A stretch of DNA of 14,116 nt. Source: Paracoccaceae bacterium (lineage in GTDB: Bacteria; Pseudomonadota; Alphaproteobacteria; Rhodobacterales; Rhodobacteraceae). Location of the stretch: the NCBI GenBank assembly GCA_007134805.1, contig SLKB01000073.1:1-14116 (forward strand), read 5' to 3'. Below the pieces are notes generated by a model. It was not told the origin of the DNA. It saw nothing but the letters and a program-made list of their open reading frames with translations, and did not search any database. The translations under genes and the position numbers were made by a program. The first letter of the stretch is position 1, and each line of letters starts with the position of its first letter. Shown piece after piece: positions 1 to 6,196 of the stretch.

Positions 1-977
1 ACCTCGACGATGAACATGTGCTCCTGATATTTTTCCCAATGTCCCGAGGCTTCCCACAGCTTGCGATCCACGACCTGCGGCGTGTTCACCTCGACATAGC
101 CGCCGCGGCGCTGCTGGCGGCGCATGTAATCCTGCAGCGTCGTGTAGATCGACCAGCCATTGGGGTGCCAGAATACCTGCCCCGGCGCCTCCTCCTGCAT
201 GTGAAAGAGGTCCATCTCGCGCCCCAGCCTGCGATGGTCGCGCTTGGCGGCCTCCTCGAGCATGGTCAGATGCGCCTTCAGATCCTGCCGGGTCTTGAAC
301 GCGACGCCATAGATGCGCTGCAACATCGGCCGCGTGTTGTCGCCAAGCCAGTAGGCGCCCGCAATCGACATCAGCTTGAACGCATCCGCCGGCACCTGGC
401 CCGTGTTCTGCAGATGCGGGCCGCGGCACAGATCCTGCCAGCCCCCGTGCCAATACATGCGCAGCGGCTCGCCCTCGGGGATGCGGTCAATAAGCTCGAG
501 CTTGAACGGCTCGCCCGCCGCCTTGTAATGCGCAACCGCACGCGCGCGGTCCCAGACCTCGGTGCGCACCGGATCGCGCGCATTGATGATCTCGCGCATC
601 CGCGCCTCGATCAGCGCCAGATCCTCGGGCACAAAAGGCTCGGCGCGGTCGAAATCGTAGAACCAGCCCTTGTCGCGCACCGGGCCGATGGTGACCTTCA
701 CGTCCGGCCAGATCTCCTGCACGGCGCGGGCCATGATATGGGCCAGGTCGTGGCGGATCAGCTCCAGCGCGGGGCCATCATCCTGCATCGTGTGGATGGC
801 AATGGCGCCATCGGTGTCGATCGGCCATTGCAGATCCCAATGCGCGCCGTTCACCTGCGCCGAGATCGCCTTTTTCGCCAGCGATTTCGAGATATCGGCA
901 GCCACCTCGGCCGGGGTGATCCCGGCGGGGTAGTCGCGCGCATTGCCATCGGGGAAAGTCAGGGAAATCTGGGCCAT
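1..977 (-). CDS. thrS: threonyl-tRNA synthetase, N-terminal 325 residues (3' end outside window)
   Basis: Cytoplasmic class II aminoacyl-tRNA synthetase that charges tRNA(Thr) and edits mis-charged Ser-tRNA(Thr). The translated 325 residues hold an N-terminal TGS-like domain (about 1-62), then the editing domain with its characteristic metal/substrate-site residues: H76 and H80 in an HDLAH motif, and C184 and H188 in DLCRGPH. The start of the catalytic domain follows (about 255 onward), with the motif-1 helix around residues 280-300 ([18 protein letters not shown]). Known family length is about 640-650, so roughly half is missing because the window ends, not because the gene is broken. The ATG at 975-977 is preceded by AGGAG with 7-nt spacing. 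The gene is divergent from the small membrane-protein gene at 1151. A TATGAT -10-like hexamer lies upstream. Identification is secure from motifs and overall sequence. Confidence 0.97.
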   Translation of the reverse strand, partial: MAQISLTFPDGNARDYPAGITPAEVAADISKSLAKKAISAQVNGAHWDLQWPIDTDGAIAIHTMQDDGPALELIRHDLAHIMARAVQEIWPDVKVTIGPVRDKGWFYDFDRAEPFVPEDLALIEARMREIINARDPVRTEVWDRARAVAHYKAAGEPFKLELIDRIPEGEPLRMYWHGGWQDLCRGPHLQNTGQVPADAFKLMSIAGAYWLGDNTRPMLQRIYGVAFKTRQDLKAHLTMLEEAAKRDHRRLGREMDLFHMQEEAPGQVFWHPNGWSIYTTLQDYMRRQQRRGGYVEVNTPQVVDRKLWEASGHWEKYQEHMFIVE

Positions 978-1026
978 TGGCCTGCTCCTCGTCAGTTTGG
1001 CGCCCACGGAACGCCCGGTTGCGGGT

Positions 1027-1032
1027 ATCATA
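1027..1032 (-). promoter_or_regulatory. possible -10 element for thrS
   Basis: On the minus strand this reads TATGAT (5 of 6 matches to TATAAT). It would start transcription near 1020 and give a leader of about 43 nt before the thrS ATG. No good -35 sits 16-18 bp upstream. A perfect TTGACA (minus strand, 1067-1062) is present, but the gap is 29 bp, too long for a normal sigma-70 pair. Inference only. Confidence 0.3.
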
Positions 1033-1150
1033 GCGCGGTGTTTCGGATGCCGTGCAGGGCTTGTCAACCGTCAAACACGGCGCCGCGCGCGCGACGCTTC
1101 GGAAACCGCAGGACGGGGCACGGCGTTATGCAGTGCAAAGGGAGGGCCGC

Positions 1151-1330
1151 ATGCCACGACGAAATTCAAGAAAATGGGGCACGGGCTTCTTGCTTGTCGG
1201 ACTGGCCATGATCGTGCTGGCCCTTGCCGAGCGCGCGGGGGTGACCCAGTTCTTCGTGCCGCTGATCCCGTTTCTGATCCTTGGCGCCGCGCTCATTGCG
1301 GTTGGCATCTCGATGCTGCGCCGGCGATAA
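1151..1330 (+). CDS. small two-helix membrane protein, 59 aa, unknown function
   Basis: I do not recognise a named family. The 59-residue product has a basic N-terminus (MPRRNSRKWG) followed by two hydrophobic segments, about residues 11-27 and 34-54, separated by a short polar turn (ERAGVTQ), and it ends in RRR. That pattern predicts a hairpin inner-membrane protein with both ends cytoplasmic by the positive-inside rule. The ATG at 1151 has GGAGG 5 nt upstream; the longer in-frame extension to 1052 has no ribosome binding site and reads as arginine-rich non-coding translation, so I chose 1151. It is divergent from thrS and lies 65 bp before the MFS transporter gene, so it may be the first gene of that transcript. 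Reality is supported by the ribosome binding site and hydrophobic pattern; function is unknown. Confidence 0.7.
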   Translation: MPRRNSRKWGTGFLLVGLAMIVLALAERAGVTQFFVPLIPFLILGAALIAVGISMLRRR

Positions 1331-1395
1331 CCGGGAACGCAAACCCACCCCCCTCCCCCGGCGCGCACGCGCAAGGGACAAAGAAGGACAGTGAC

Positions 1396-2703
1396 ATGGC
1401 CCCCCAACGCAGCGCCGTGACAATCGCCTACGAGGCGCTCGCCACTGACGATGACGGGCGCGTGTGCAAGGACATCTCCGATGAGGCCTGCCGGCAGCGG
1501 CCGCAGAATTTCCTGCGCCATGCCGTGTCGCTGGGGCTCAGCAAGGCGGCCGACGGGCTTTCCGACCCCAAGCTCGTCCTGTCCTGGCTGATGACCCATC
1601 TGGGCGCGCCCGCAACCCTGATCGGGCTTCTGGTGCCGATTCGCGAAGCCGGCGCGCTGCTCCCGCAGCTTTTCACCGCAGCGCGGATCCGCGCGATGGC
1701 GCAGCGCAAATGGGCCTGGGCTGCGGCCGCGATAGGTCAGGGGATCGGTGCTGCGATCATCCTTGTCGCCGGGCTGACCCTGCAGGGCGCGGCGGCGGGC
1801 GGGGTGATCCTCGCGGGGCTGGCCGTGCTGGCCCTGTCGCGCTCGGTCGCCTCGGTCGCCTACAAGGATGTGCTGGGCAAGACTGTCGACAAGGGCGAGC
1901 GCGGCACCGTCACCGGAGTTGCGGCGACATGGTCCTCGATGCTCGTGATTGGCTTTGCCCTGATCCTGATCCTGTTCTCGGAAATGCGCGCGGGGCTGGT
2001 GCTGGGCGCGCTCGGGCTTGCGGCCGGGGCATGGGTGCTGGCGGGGCTCGTCTTCGCCGGGCTCGCCGAGGACAAGGGCGCGCAATCGGGCGGCGCGAAC
2101 GGATGGGAGGCGGCCATCGGCAATCTGCGCTACCTGCGCGAAGACCCGCAACTGACCCGCTTCATCGTCACACGCGGGCTCTTGACCTCGATCGCGCTGG
2201 CGCCGCCCTATCTGGTGCTGCTGGCCTCGAGCGCGGGCGGCGCGGCACTTGCGGGGCTGGGGGCTCTGGTGCTGGCCTCGGCCCTGGCGGGGCTCTTGTC
2301 GAGCTATGTCTGGGGGCGGCTCGCCGACCGCTCCTCGCGCAGGGTGCTGATCTGGACAGGGCTGAGCGGCGCGGGCGCGCTGATCCTGACGCTGATCTTC
2401 GCCGCGCTGGGGCTGGCCGAGAGCTTCTGGGCCATGCCTCTGGCGCTCTTCGGGGTGATGATCGCGCATCAGGGCGTGCGGCTCGGGCGGTCCACCTATC
2501 TGGTCGACATGGCCCCGCGGGATCTCCGCGCGGTCTATACGGCCATTGCCAACACGCTCATCGGTGTGATCTTGCTGGCAAGCGGCGTGTTCGGCGCGCT
2601 GGCATCGCTTGCCGGCGCGGGCACGACGCTGGCACTTTTCGCGCTGATGGCGGCTGCGGCCGCCTGGGTGGCGCGCGGATTGAAGGAAGTATCGGATGGT
2701 TGA
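1396..2703 (+). CDS. MFS transporter
   Basis: Integral inner-membrane protein of 435 residues with about 10-12 hydrophobic segments, resembling a major facilitator superfamily permease. After a soluble N-terminal stretch of about 60 residues come helices beginning near 62. A central loop (about 225-255, EDKGAQSGG and following) splits the protein into two halves, and the second half has an MFS A-like loop, WGRLADRSSRRVL, at 306-318. Substrate cannot be read from the sequence. The ATG at 1396 is preceded by AAGGACA; the open frame continues upstream to 943, but that part is antisense to thrS and overlaps the 59-aa gene, so I rejected it. Its stop overlaps the start of the following hydrolase gene by 8 bp, indicating translational coupling. 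Very high alanine, glycine and leucine content is normal for this genome. Confidence 0.85.
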   Translation: MAPQRSAVTIAYEALATDDDGRVCKDISDEACRQRPQNFLRHAVSLGLSKAADGLSDPKLVLSWLMTHLGAPATLIGLLVPIREAGALLPQLFTAARIRAMAQRKWAWAAAAIGQGIGAAIILVAGLTLQGAAAGGVILAGLAVLALSRSVASVAYKDVLGKTVDKGERGTVTGVAATWSSMLVIGFALILILFSEMRAGLVLGALGLAAGAWVLAGLVFAGLAEDKGAQSGGANGWEAAIGNLRYLREDPQLTRFIVTRGLLTSIALAPPYLVLLASSAGGAALAGLGALVLASALAGLLSSYVWGRLADRSSRRVLIWTGLSGAGALILTLIFAALGLAESFWAMPLALFGVMIAHQGVRLGRSTYLVDMAPRDLRAVYTAIANTLIGVILLASGVFGALASLAGAGTTLALFALMAAAAAWVARGLKEVSDG

Positions 2704-3439
2704 CTATCTCGACACAGCGCATGGCGCGCGGCTTGCCTATCACCAGCAGGACGGCGCCGGGCCGGGCATCGTGTTTCTGGGCGGGTTCCGCTCGGACATG
2801 AACGGCACCAAGGCGCTCTATCTCGAAGACTGGGCGCGGGCGCAGGGCCGCGCGTTCCTGCGCTTCGACTACACTGGCCACGGCGAGAGTTCGGGCACAT
2901 TCACCGATGGCAGCATCGGCGACTGGGCGCGCGACGCCCAAGCCATGCTGCACGCACGCACGCAGGGGCCGCAGATCCTCGTGGGCTCGTCCATGGGCGG
3001 GTGGATCGCGCTTCTGCTTGCACGCGCCATGCGCGATCGCTTCCACGCGCTTGTGGGCATCGCCGCCGCACCCGATTTCACCGAGGACAGCATGTGGCCG
3101 CACCTGACCGAGGCCCAACGCGCCGAGGTGCTCGAGCTCGGCCAGACCGCCCTGCCCAGCGACTATGATGACGGCCCCTATATCGTCACCCGCAAGCTGT
3201 TCGAGGATGGCCGCGACCAACTTGTACTGCGCAGCCCGCTGCCCCTGCCCTTTCCGGTGCGGCTCTTGCAAGGCACCGCAGATGAGGCCGTCGAGACGCA
3301 GGTTCCGCTCCGGCTCTTGGCGCATGCAGACTGCCCCGACATGCGCCTCACGCTCGTCAAGGATGCCGATCACCGCTTCTCAAGCCCCGACTGCCTTGCG
3401 CTGATCACCGACACGATCGCCGCGCTGACGCCGCGCTGA
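2696..3439 (+). CDS. alpha/beta hydrolase (ABHD10-like serine esterase/thioesterase)
   Basis: A 247-residue soluble alpha/beta-hydrolase-fold enzyme. The catalytic triad is readable: nucleophile elbow GSSMGG with S99, an acid in LQGTADEAV (D196), and H226 in DADHRFS. An early FLGGFRSDMNG stretch at 27-37 provides the oxyanion-hole region, and DYTGHGESSG at 58-67 is a typical cap-proximal motif. The overall pattern is like the ABHD10/palmitoyl-thioesterase-like branch common in alphaproteobacteria, but the natural substrate is unknown. The ATG at 2696 lies inside the last codons of the MFS gene (8-bp overlap), so the two are probably co-translated. It converges with the phosphatase gene at 3443 with only 3 bp between stop codons. 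Confidence 0.88.
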   Translation: MVDYLDTAHGARLAYHQQDGAGPGIVFLGGFRSDMNGTKALYLEDWARAQGRAFLRFDYTGHGESSGTFTDGSIGDWARDAQAMLHARTQGPQILVGSSMGGWIALLLARAMRDRFHALVGIAAAPDFTEDSMWPHLTEAQRAEVLELGQTALPSDYDDGPYIVTRKLFEDGRDQLVLRSPLPLPFPVRLLQGTADEAVETQVPLRLLAHADCPDMRLTLVKDADHRFSSPDCLALITDTIAALTPR

Positions 3440-3442
3440 ACC

Positions 3443-4285
3443 TCAGCCGCAGAGCAGCGCCAGCGCCTGCGCGTGCAGCGCCGCATTCGCAGCCGCGATC
3501 ACCTGCCCGCTCGCCCCCGGCGGGGCGCCTGTCCAGTCGGTCACGATGCCGCCCGCCGCCTCGATCACGGCCTGCGGGGCTGCGATGTCATAGGCGTTGA
3601 GCCCCGCCTCGATCACCAGATCGACATGGCCCGCCGCGACCAGCGCATAAGCATAGCAATCAAGCCCGTAGCGCGTCAGCCGCACTTGCGCCGCTACCCG
3701 CGCGAAGGCCGCGCGCTCGGCCTCGGAGCCGATTTCGGGGAAGGTCGAAAAGAGGATCGCGTCGGCCAGCGTCGCGCGCGGGCTCGTGCGCAAGGCCGCG
3801 CGCCCGTTGCGGTCCTGCAGCACTGCGCCGCCCGGCCCGCCCGAAAACCGCTCTTGGGTATGGGGCTGGTCGATGATCCCGAGAAACGGGCCCGCCGCAT
3901 CGGCGAGCGCGATCAACACCCCCCAGCAGGGCGTGCCGCTCAGATAGGCGCGCGTGCCGTCGATCGGATCGATGATCCAGCTCAGCCCGGTCGTGCCTCG
4001 CTCGGTGCCGAACTCCTCGCCCACGATCCCGTCACCGGGCCGATGCCTGGCCAGATGATCGCGGATCGCGCGTTCGGTGGCCCGGTCGGCGTCGGTCACC
4101 GGATCGAACCCGGCGGCGGACTTGCTCTCGACCCGCAGCGCCGGCTTGCGGAACTGCGCAAGCGTCAGCGGCCGCGCCAGATCGGCAAGCGCATGCGCCA
4201 CCCCCTCGAGCGCGCCGATTTCGGCTGCACTGAGCGACCCCCGATCGATCCGCGACATCGCGCCCCTCATGCCCGTGCCCCTCAT
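3443..4285 (-). CDS. hisN: inositol monophosphatase-family phosphatase, probable histidinol-phosphatase
   Basis: Magnesium-dependent, lithium-sensitive-type phosphatase fold, 280 residues from the first ATG. All family motifs are present: DPVTDADRATE (61-71), GEEFG (89-93, E90), WIIDPIDGTRAYLSG (103-117, with D106 and D109 as metal ligands) and the C-terminal AYDIAAPQAVIEAAGG (231-246, D233). The motif style and length fit the HisN branch (dephosphorylation of L-histidinol phosphate to histidinol), but inositol-1-phosphatase or CysQ-type activity cannot be excluded by eye, and no other his gene is nearby. Three in-frame ATGs compete: 4285 (GGAGG 7 nt upstream), 4270, and 4258 (GAGGGG 4 nt upstream). 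The first two are copies made by a 15-bp tandem repeat. Residues before about 11 are probably dispensable. Confidence 0.85.
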   Translation of the reverse strand: MRGTGMRGAMSRIDRGSLSAAEIGALEGVAHALADLARPLTLAQFRKPALRVESKSAAGFDPVTDADRATERAIRDHLARHRPGDGIVGEEFGTERGTTGLSWIIDPIDGTRAYLSGTPCWGVLIALADAAGPFLGIIDQPHTQERFSGGPGGAVLQDRNGRAALRTSPRATLADAILFSTFPEIGSEAERAAFARVAAQVRLTRYGLDCYAYALVAAGHVDLVIEAGLNAYDIAAPQAVIEAAGGIVTDWTGAPPGASGQVIAAANAALHAQALALLCG

Positions 4286-4292
4286 GCCCGTG
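4263..4292 (-). repeat. perfect 15-bp tandem duplication over the phosphatase start
   Basis: Two identical 15-bp units (4263-4277 and 4278-4292). Read on the minus strand each unit is CACGGGCATGAGGGG, so each carries an ATG followed by a purine-rich GAGGGG. The duplication keeps frame (5 codons) and gives the phosphatase two extra in-frame ATGs and nested ribosome-binding-like sequences ahead of the ATG at 4258. Confidence 0.9.
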
Positions 4293-4330
4293 CCTCCGGC
4301 GGCCCCTCTCTAGCAGCCATACAGAGAAAC

Positions 4331-4350
4331 GCCACCCCGGAAAGGGTGGC
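4331..4350 (-). terminator. weak intrinsic terminator downstream of the XRE regulator
   Basis: A 7-bp perfect GC-rich stem (GCCACCC / GGGTGGC) encloses a 6-nt loop. On the minus strand it is followed by GTTTCTCTGT, a partial T-tract. It sits 38 bp after the regulator stop and 45 bp before the phosphatase start, so it would limit read-through from the regulator into the phosphatase. The short, interrupted T-run makes it a modest terminator. Confidence 0.55.
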
Positions 4351-4388
4351 GATCTCGGGTCGGGCGCGCGAAACGCGCAGGGCCAGTG

Positions 4389-4748
4389 TCAGCTATTCTG
4401 GCCCAAGGCGCGTGCCAGCTCATACAGACGCCGACGCTGATCCTTCGGGATGGCGTAATAGGTCCGCAGGAGATCCAGCGTTTCCTTCTTCTCGAGCAGC
4501 TTTTCCGATTCGGAATCGCGCTCGCCGCTCTCATCGAGCCCCTCGAAGAAGAAGACCGGCGAGACATCGAGTGCCCGCGAGATATCCCAGAGCCGAGACG
4601 CCGACACGCGGTTCATCCCGGTCTCGTATTTCTGGATCTGCTGGAACTTGATCCCGACACTCTCAGCAAGCTGCTGTTGTGTCATCCCGATCAGCCAGCG
4701 TCTGTGCCGAATGCGCTGGCCGACATGTACGTCTACAGCATGAGTCAT
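4389..4748 (-). CDS. XRE-family HTH transcriptional regulator (PraR-like)
   Basis: A 119-residue cytoplasmic DNA-binding protein. An XRE/Cro-type helix-turn-helix occupies about residues 8-65: VDVHVGQRIRHRRW, then GMTQQQLAESVGI as the first helix pair and KFQQIQKYETGMNRVSASRL as the recognition region. A charged C-terminal tail (about 66-119) has an SESEKLLEKKETLDLL helix and may oligomerise. This arrangement is typical of alphaproteobacterial PraR/SinR-like regulators; the exact targets are unknown. The start at 4748 is chosen because GAGGT lies 6 nt upstream and the helix-turn-helix family normally begins with a few residues before VDVHVG; the open frame reaches 4808, but the extra 20 residues lack a ribosome binding site. 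It faces the 339-bp dyad-rich region, where it may bind its own promoter. Confidence 0.88.
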   Translation of the reverse strand: MTHAVDVHVGQRIRHRRWLIGMTQQQLAESVGIKFQQIQKYETGMNRVSASRLWDISRALDVSPVFFFEGLDESGERDSESEKLLEKKETLDLLRTYYAIPKDQRRRLYELARALGQNS

Positions 4749-4833
4749 GATTACACCTCTTTCCGATAAAAACTGAAGCAGGTCGTCTATCGGCTGGTTC
4801 GGACGCAAAAAATTTCGTCACAAAGTCTCTTTC

Positions 4834-4853
4834 TTGAAATGTTCAAATGAACA
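4834..4853. promoter_or_regulatory. operator-like overlapping dyads near the XRE gene
   Basis: TGTTCA-AA-TGAACA (4840-4853) is a perfect inverted repeat with 6-bp arms. Overlapping it, TTGAA-ATG-TTCAA (4834-4846) is a second, shorter one. They lie about 90 bp upstream of the XRE regulator ATG and about 235 bp upstream of the dehydrogenase ATG. Such symmetric sites are usual for dimeric repressors; autoregulation by the adjacent XRE protein is a reasonable but untested inference. Confidence 0.5.
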
Positions 4854-4966
4854 ACTCTCCACCCGCCGCGCTTCTGCAAGACCCAATGGCGTGTGTAGCA
4901 GAATCACTTTACACTTCACGGAAAAAGAACAGACCTGCCCAATCTTCGCCACAGTTTCAATTTTGC

Positions 4967-4981
4967 GTTGCATTCTGCAAC
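4967..4981. promoter_or_regulatory. operator-like dyad GTTGCA-N3-TGCAAC (left copy)
   Basis: Perfect 6+3+6 inverted repeat with spacer TTC, centred at 4974. It shares its core TTGCA-N3-TGCAA with the copy at 4997-5011, exactly 30 bp away centre to centre. Two matching dyads on the same helical face strongly suggest a cooperative regulator site; the regulator is not identified. Confidence 0.6.
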
Positions 4982-4996
4982 AATCATAGCGGGAGT

Positions 4997-5011
4997 TTTG
5001 CAGGATGCAAA
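4997..5011. promoter_or_regulatory. operator-like dyad TTTGCA-N3-TGCAAA (right copy)
   Basis: Perfect 6+3+6 inverted repeat with spacer GGA, centred at 5004, 84 bp before the dehydrogenase ATG (centre to start). Core identical to the copy at 4967-4981. TTTGC/GCAAA half-sites recall sites described for some short-chain acyl-CoA regulators in alphaproteobacteria, but I cannot assign a family from this alone. Confidence 0.6.
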
Positions 5012-5087
5012 CAACTTTTGAGACGTGGCGCTTGCTCCTCACCGTGCCGCGCTGCACTCTCGCTGCGTGAGCAAGGCGCGAGGAAGC

Positions 5088-6086
5088 ATGAAGGCTGTCA
5101 TCATCGAGGAATCAGGCGCAGCCCCGGCCCTGCGCACCTGCCCGGAGCCCCTGCCGGGCCGCGGAGAGGTGCTGATCGAGGTAAATGCCTGCGGGCTCAA
5201 CTTCGCTGATCTGCTGATGCAGACAGGAAAATATCAGGACACGCCCGATCCGCCCTTTGTCATGGGGCTCGAATATGCCGGGCGGATCCTTGCACTGGGC
5301 GAGGGCGTCGAGGGCCTGCATGAAGGCCAGCGCGTTGCGGCCTTCGCAGGCCAGGGCGGCCTTGCCGAACGTGCCACCTGCTCTGCCGAGCGTTGCGTGC
5401 CCCTGCCCGATTCGATGCCAATGATCGAGGCAGCGGGATTTCTGGTCGCCTATGGCACCTCGCATCTCGCGCTCGCGCACCGCGCGCATCTGCAGCCGGG
5501 CGAGACATTGGTCGTCCTTGGGGCGGCCGGCGGGGTCGGGCTGACCGCGGTCGAGATCGGCGCGGCGCTGGGCGCGCGGGTCGTCGCCGTGGCCCGCGGC
5601 GCCGAGAAGCTCGCACGCGCACGCGCAGCCGGTGCAAGCATCTGCCTTGACAGCGATGAGACCGATCTGCGCGCAGAATTGCGCGCGCTCGGCGGGGTCG
5701 ATGTCGTCTATGACGCCATCGGCGAGCCCTTCGCCACCCCCGCCCTGCGCAGCCTGCGCCCGGAAGGCCGCTTCCTCGCCATCGGCTTCGCCGGCGACCG
5801 CGTGCCGCACTTCCCGGCAAACATCCTGCTGGTGAAGAACATCTCGGTGATCGGGCTCTACTGGGGCGCCTATCTGAGCTTCGCGCCCAGGGTGCTGACC
5901 GACAGCCTGCGCAGCCTGCTCGACTGGTATGCCGCAGGCAGGCTCGCCCCGCATGTCAGCCACGTCCTGCCGCTGGAACAGTTCGCCGAGGGGTTCGAGT
6001 TGCTGCGCGCGCGCCGCGCCATGGGCAAGATCGTCATCGCAGTGCATCCTGACGCGGCACCCCTGAGCCAGGATGCCGCAGTCTGA
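5088..6086 (+). CDS. NADPH:quinone oxidoreductase-family medium-chain dehydrogenase
   Basis: A 332-residue soluble enzyme of the zinc-less quinone-oxidoreductase branch of the medium-chain dehydrogenase/reductase superfamily. The N-terminal GroES-like domain (about 1-120) includes CGLNFADLLMQTGKY (35-49) and the PPFVMGLEYAGRI region (55-67). The Rossmann domain carries VVLGAAGGVG at 142-151 for the dinucleotide. No structural or catalytic zinc cysteine cluster is present, consistent with the quinone-reductase type. Reaction: NAD(P)H-dependent reduction of an enone/quinone or enoyl substrate; the true substrate is not readable. The ATG at 5088 is preceded by GAGGA; the upstream in-frame GTG at 5025 would add 21 residues not typical for the family. 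Its promoter region holds two matched dyads. It lies 110 bp ahead of the BI-1 gene, which appears to have its own promoter. Confidence 0.88.
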   Translation: MKAVIIEESGAAPALRTCPEPLPGRGEVLIEVNACGLNFADLLMQTGKYQDTPDPPFVMGLEYAGRILALGEGVEGLHEGQRVAAFAGQGGLAERATCSAERCVPLPDSMPMIEAAGFLVAYGTSHLALAHRAHLQPGETLVVLGAAGGVGLTAVEIGAALGARVVAVARGAEKLARARAAGASICLDSDETDLRAELRALGGVDVVYDAIGEPFATPALRSLRPEGRFLAIGFAGDRVPHFPANILLVKNISVIGLYWGAYLSFAPRVLTDSLRSLLDWYAAGRLAPHVSHVLPLEQFAEGFELLRARRAMGKIVIAVHPDAAPLSQDAAV

Positions 6087-6117
6087 TCAATTCCCGTCTA
6101 TTTTGTTCTGGAAAAGC

Positions 6118-6146
6118 TTGAAACATGAGTGGAACTTGACGATATT
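6118..6146 (+). promoter_or_regulatory. probable promoter for the BI-1 family gene
   Basis: TTGAAA (6118-6123, 5 of 6 to the -35 consensus) and GATATT (6141-6146, 4 of 6 to the -10 consensus) are separated by exactly 17 bp. Transcription would begin near 6153, giving a leader of about 44 nt before the ATG at 6197. A CTTGAAA -35 also resembles the heat-shock sigma-32 type, so the controlling sigma factor is uncertain. Confidence 0.45.
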
Positions 6147-6196
6147 CCAATCCAAGTCAGGGCAGTCGCCCGGATGCAATCTCGACGGAGGACATT

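Larger units (their letters stand above)
4749..5087. promoter_or_regulatory. 339-bp gene-free divergent regulatory region, relatively AT-rich
   Basis: No convincing gene. The open frame on the minus strand at 4818-5057 lacks a ribosome binding site and resembles no protein family. The stretch from about 4800 to 5025 is visibly richer in A and T than the rest of the window, as expected for promoters. It holds a TGTTCA dyad near the regulator side, two TTGCA-N3-TGCAA dyads nearer the dehydrogenase side, one GAATC (GANTC, the CcrM methylation target) at 4901-4905, and a GC-rich leader with a possible stem just before the dehydrogenase ribosome binding site. I could not assign -35/-10 pairs with confidence for either gene. 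Confidence 0.7.

Noticed and set aside
1062..1067. Perfect TTGACA on the minus strand upstream of thrS as a -35 box
   Set aside because: Distance to the only good -10 (TATGAT) is 29 bp, and no -10 lies at 16-18 bp, so I did not call a complete promoter.
1126..2469. 447-aa open frame on the minus strand opposite the MFS transporter
   Set aside because: Low-complexity RQ/RG-rich translation, no motif or ribosome binding site; shadow of the transporter gene.
4101..4110. tRNA T-loop-like GGTTCGATCC on the minus strand
   Set aside because: Encodes the conserved GFDPVTD part of the phosphatase; no acceptor stem or anticodon arm can be built around it.
3473..4651. 392-aa plus-strand open frame opposite the phosphatase and XRE genes
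   Set aside because: Spans two real genes and their intergenic terminator, with no family similarity.
4818..5057. 79-aa minus-strand frame in the divergent region
   Set aside because: No ribosome binding site, cysteine/lysine-rich unlike neighbours, and it runs through the operator-like dyads.
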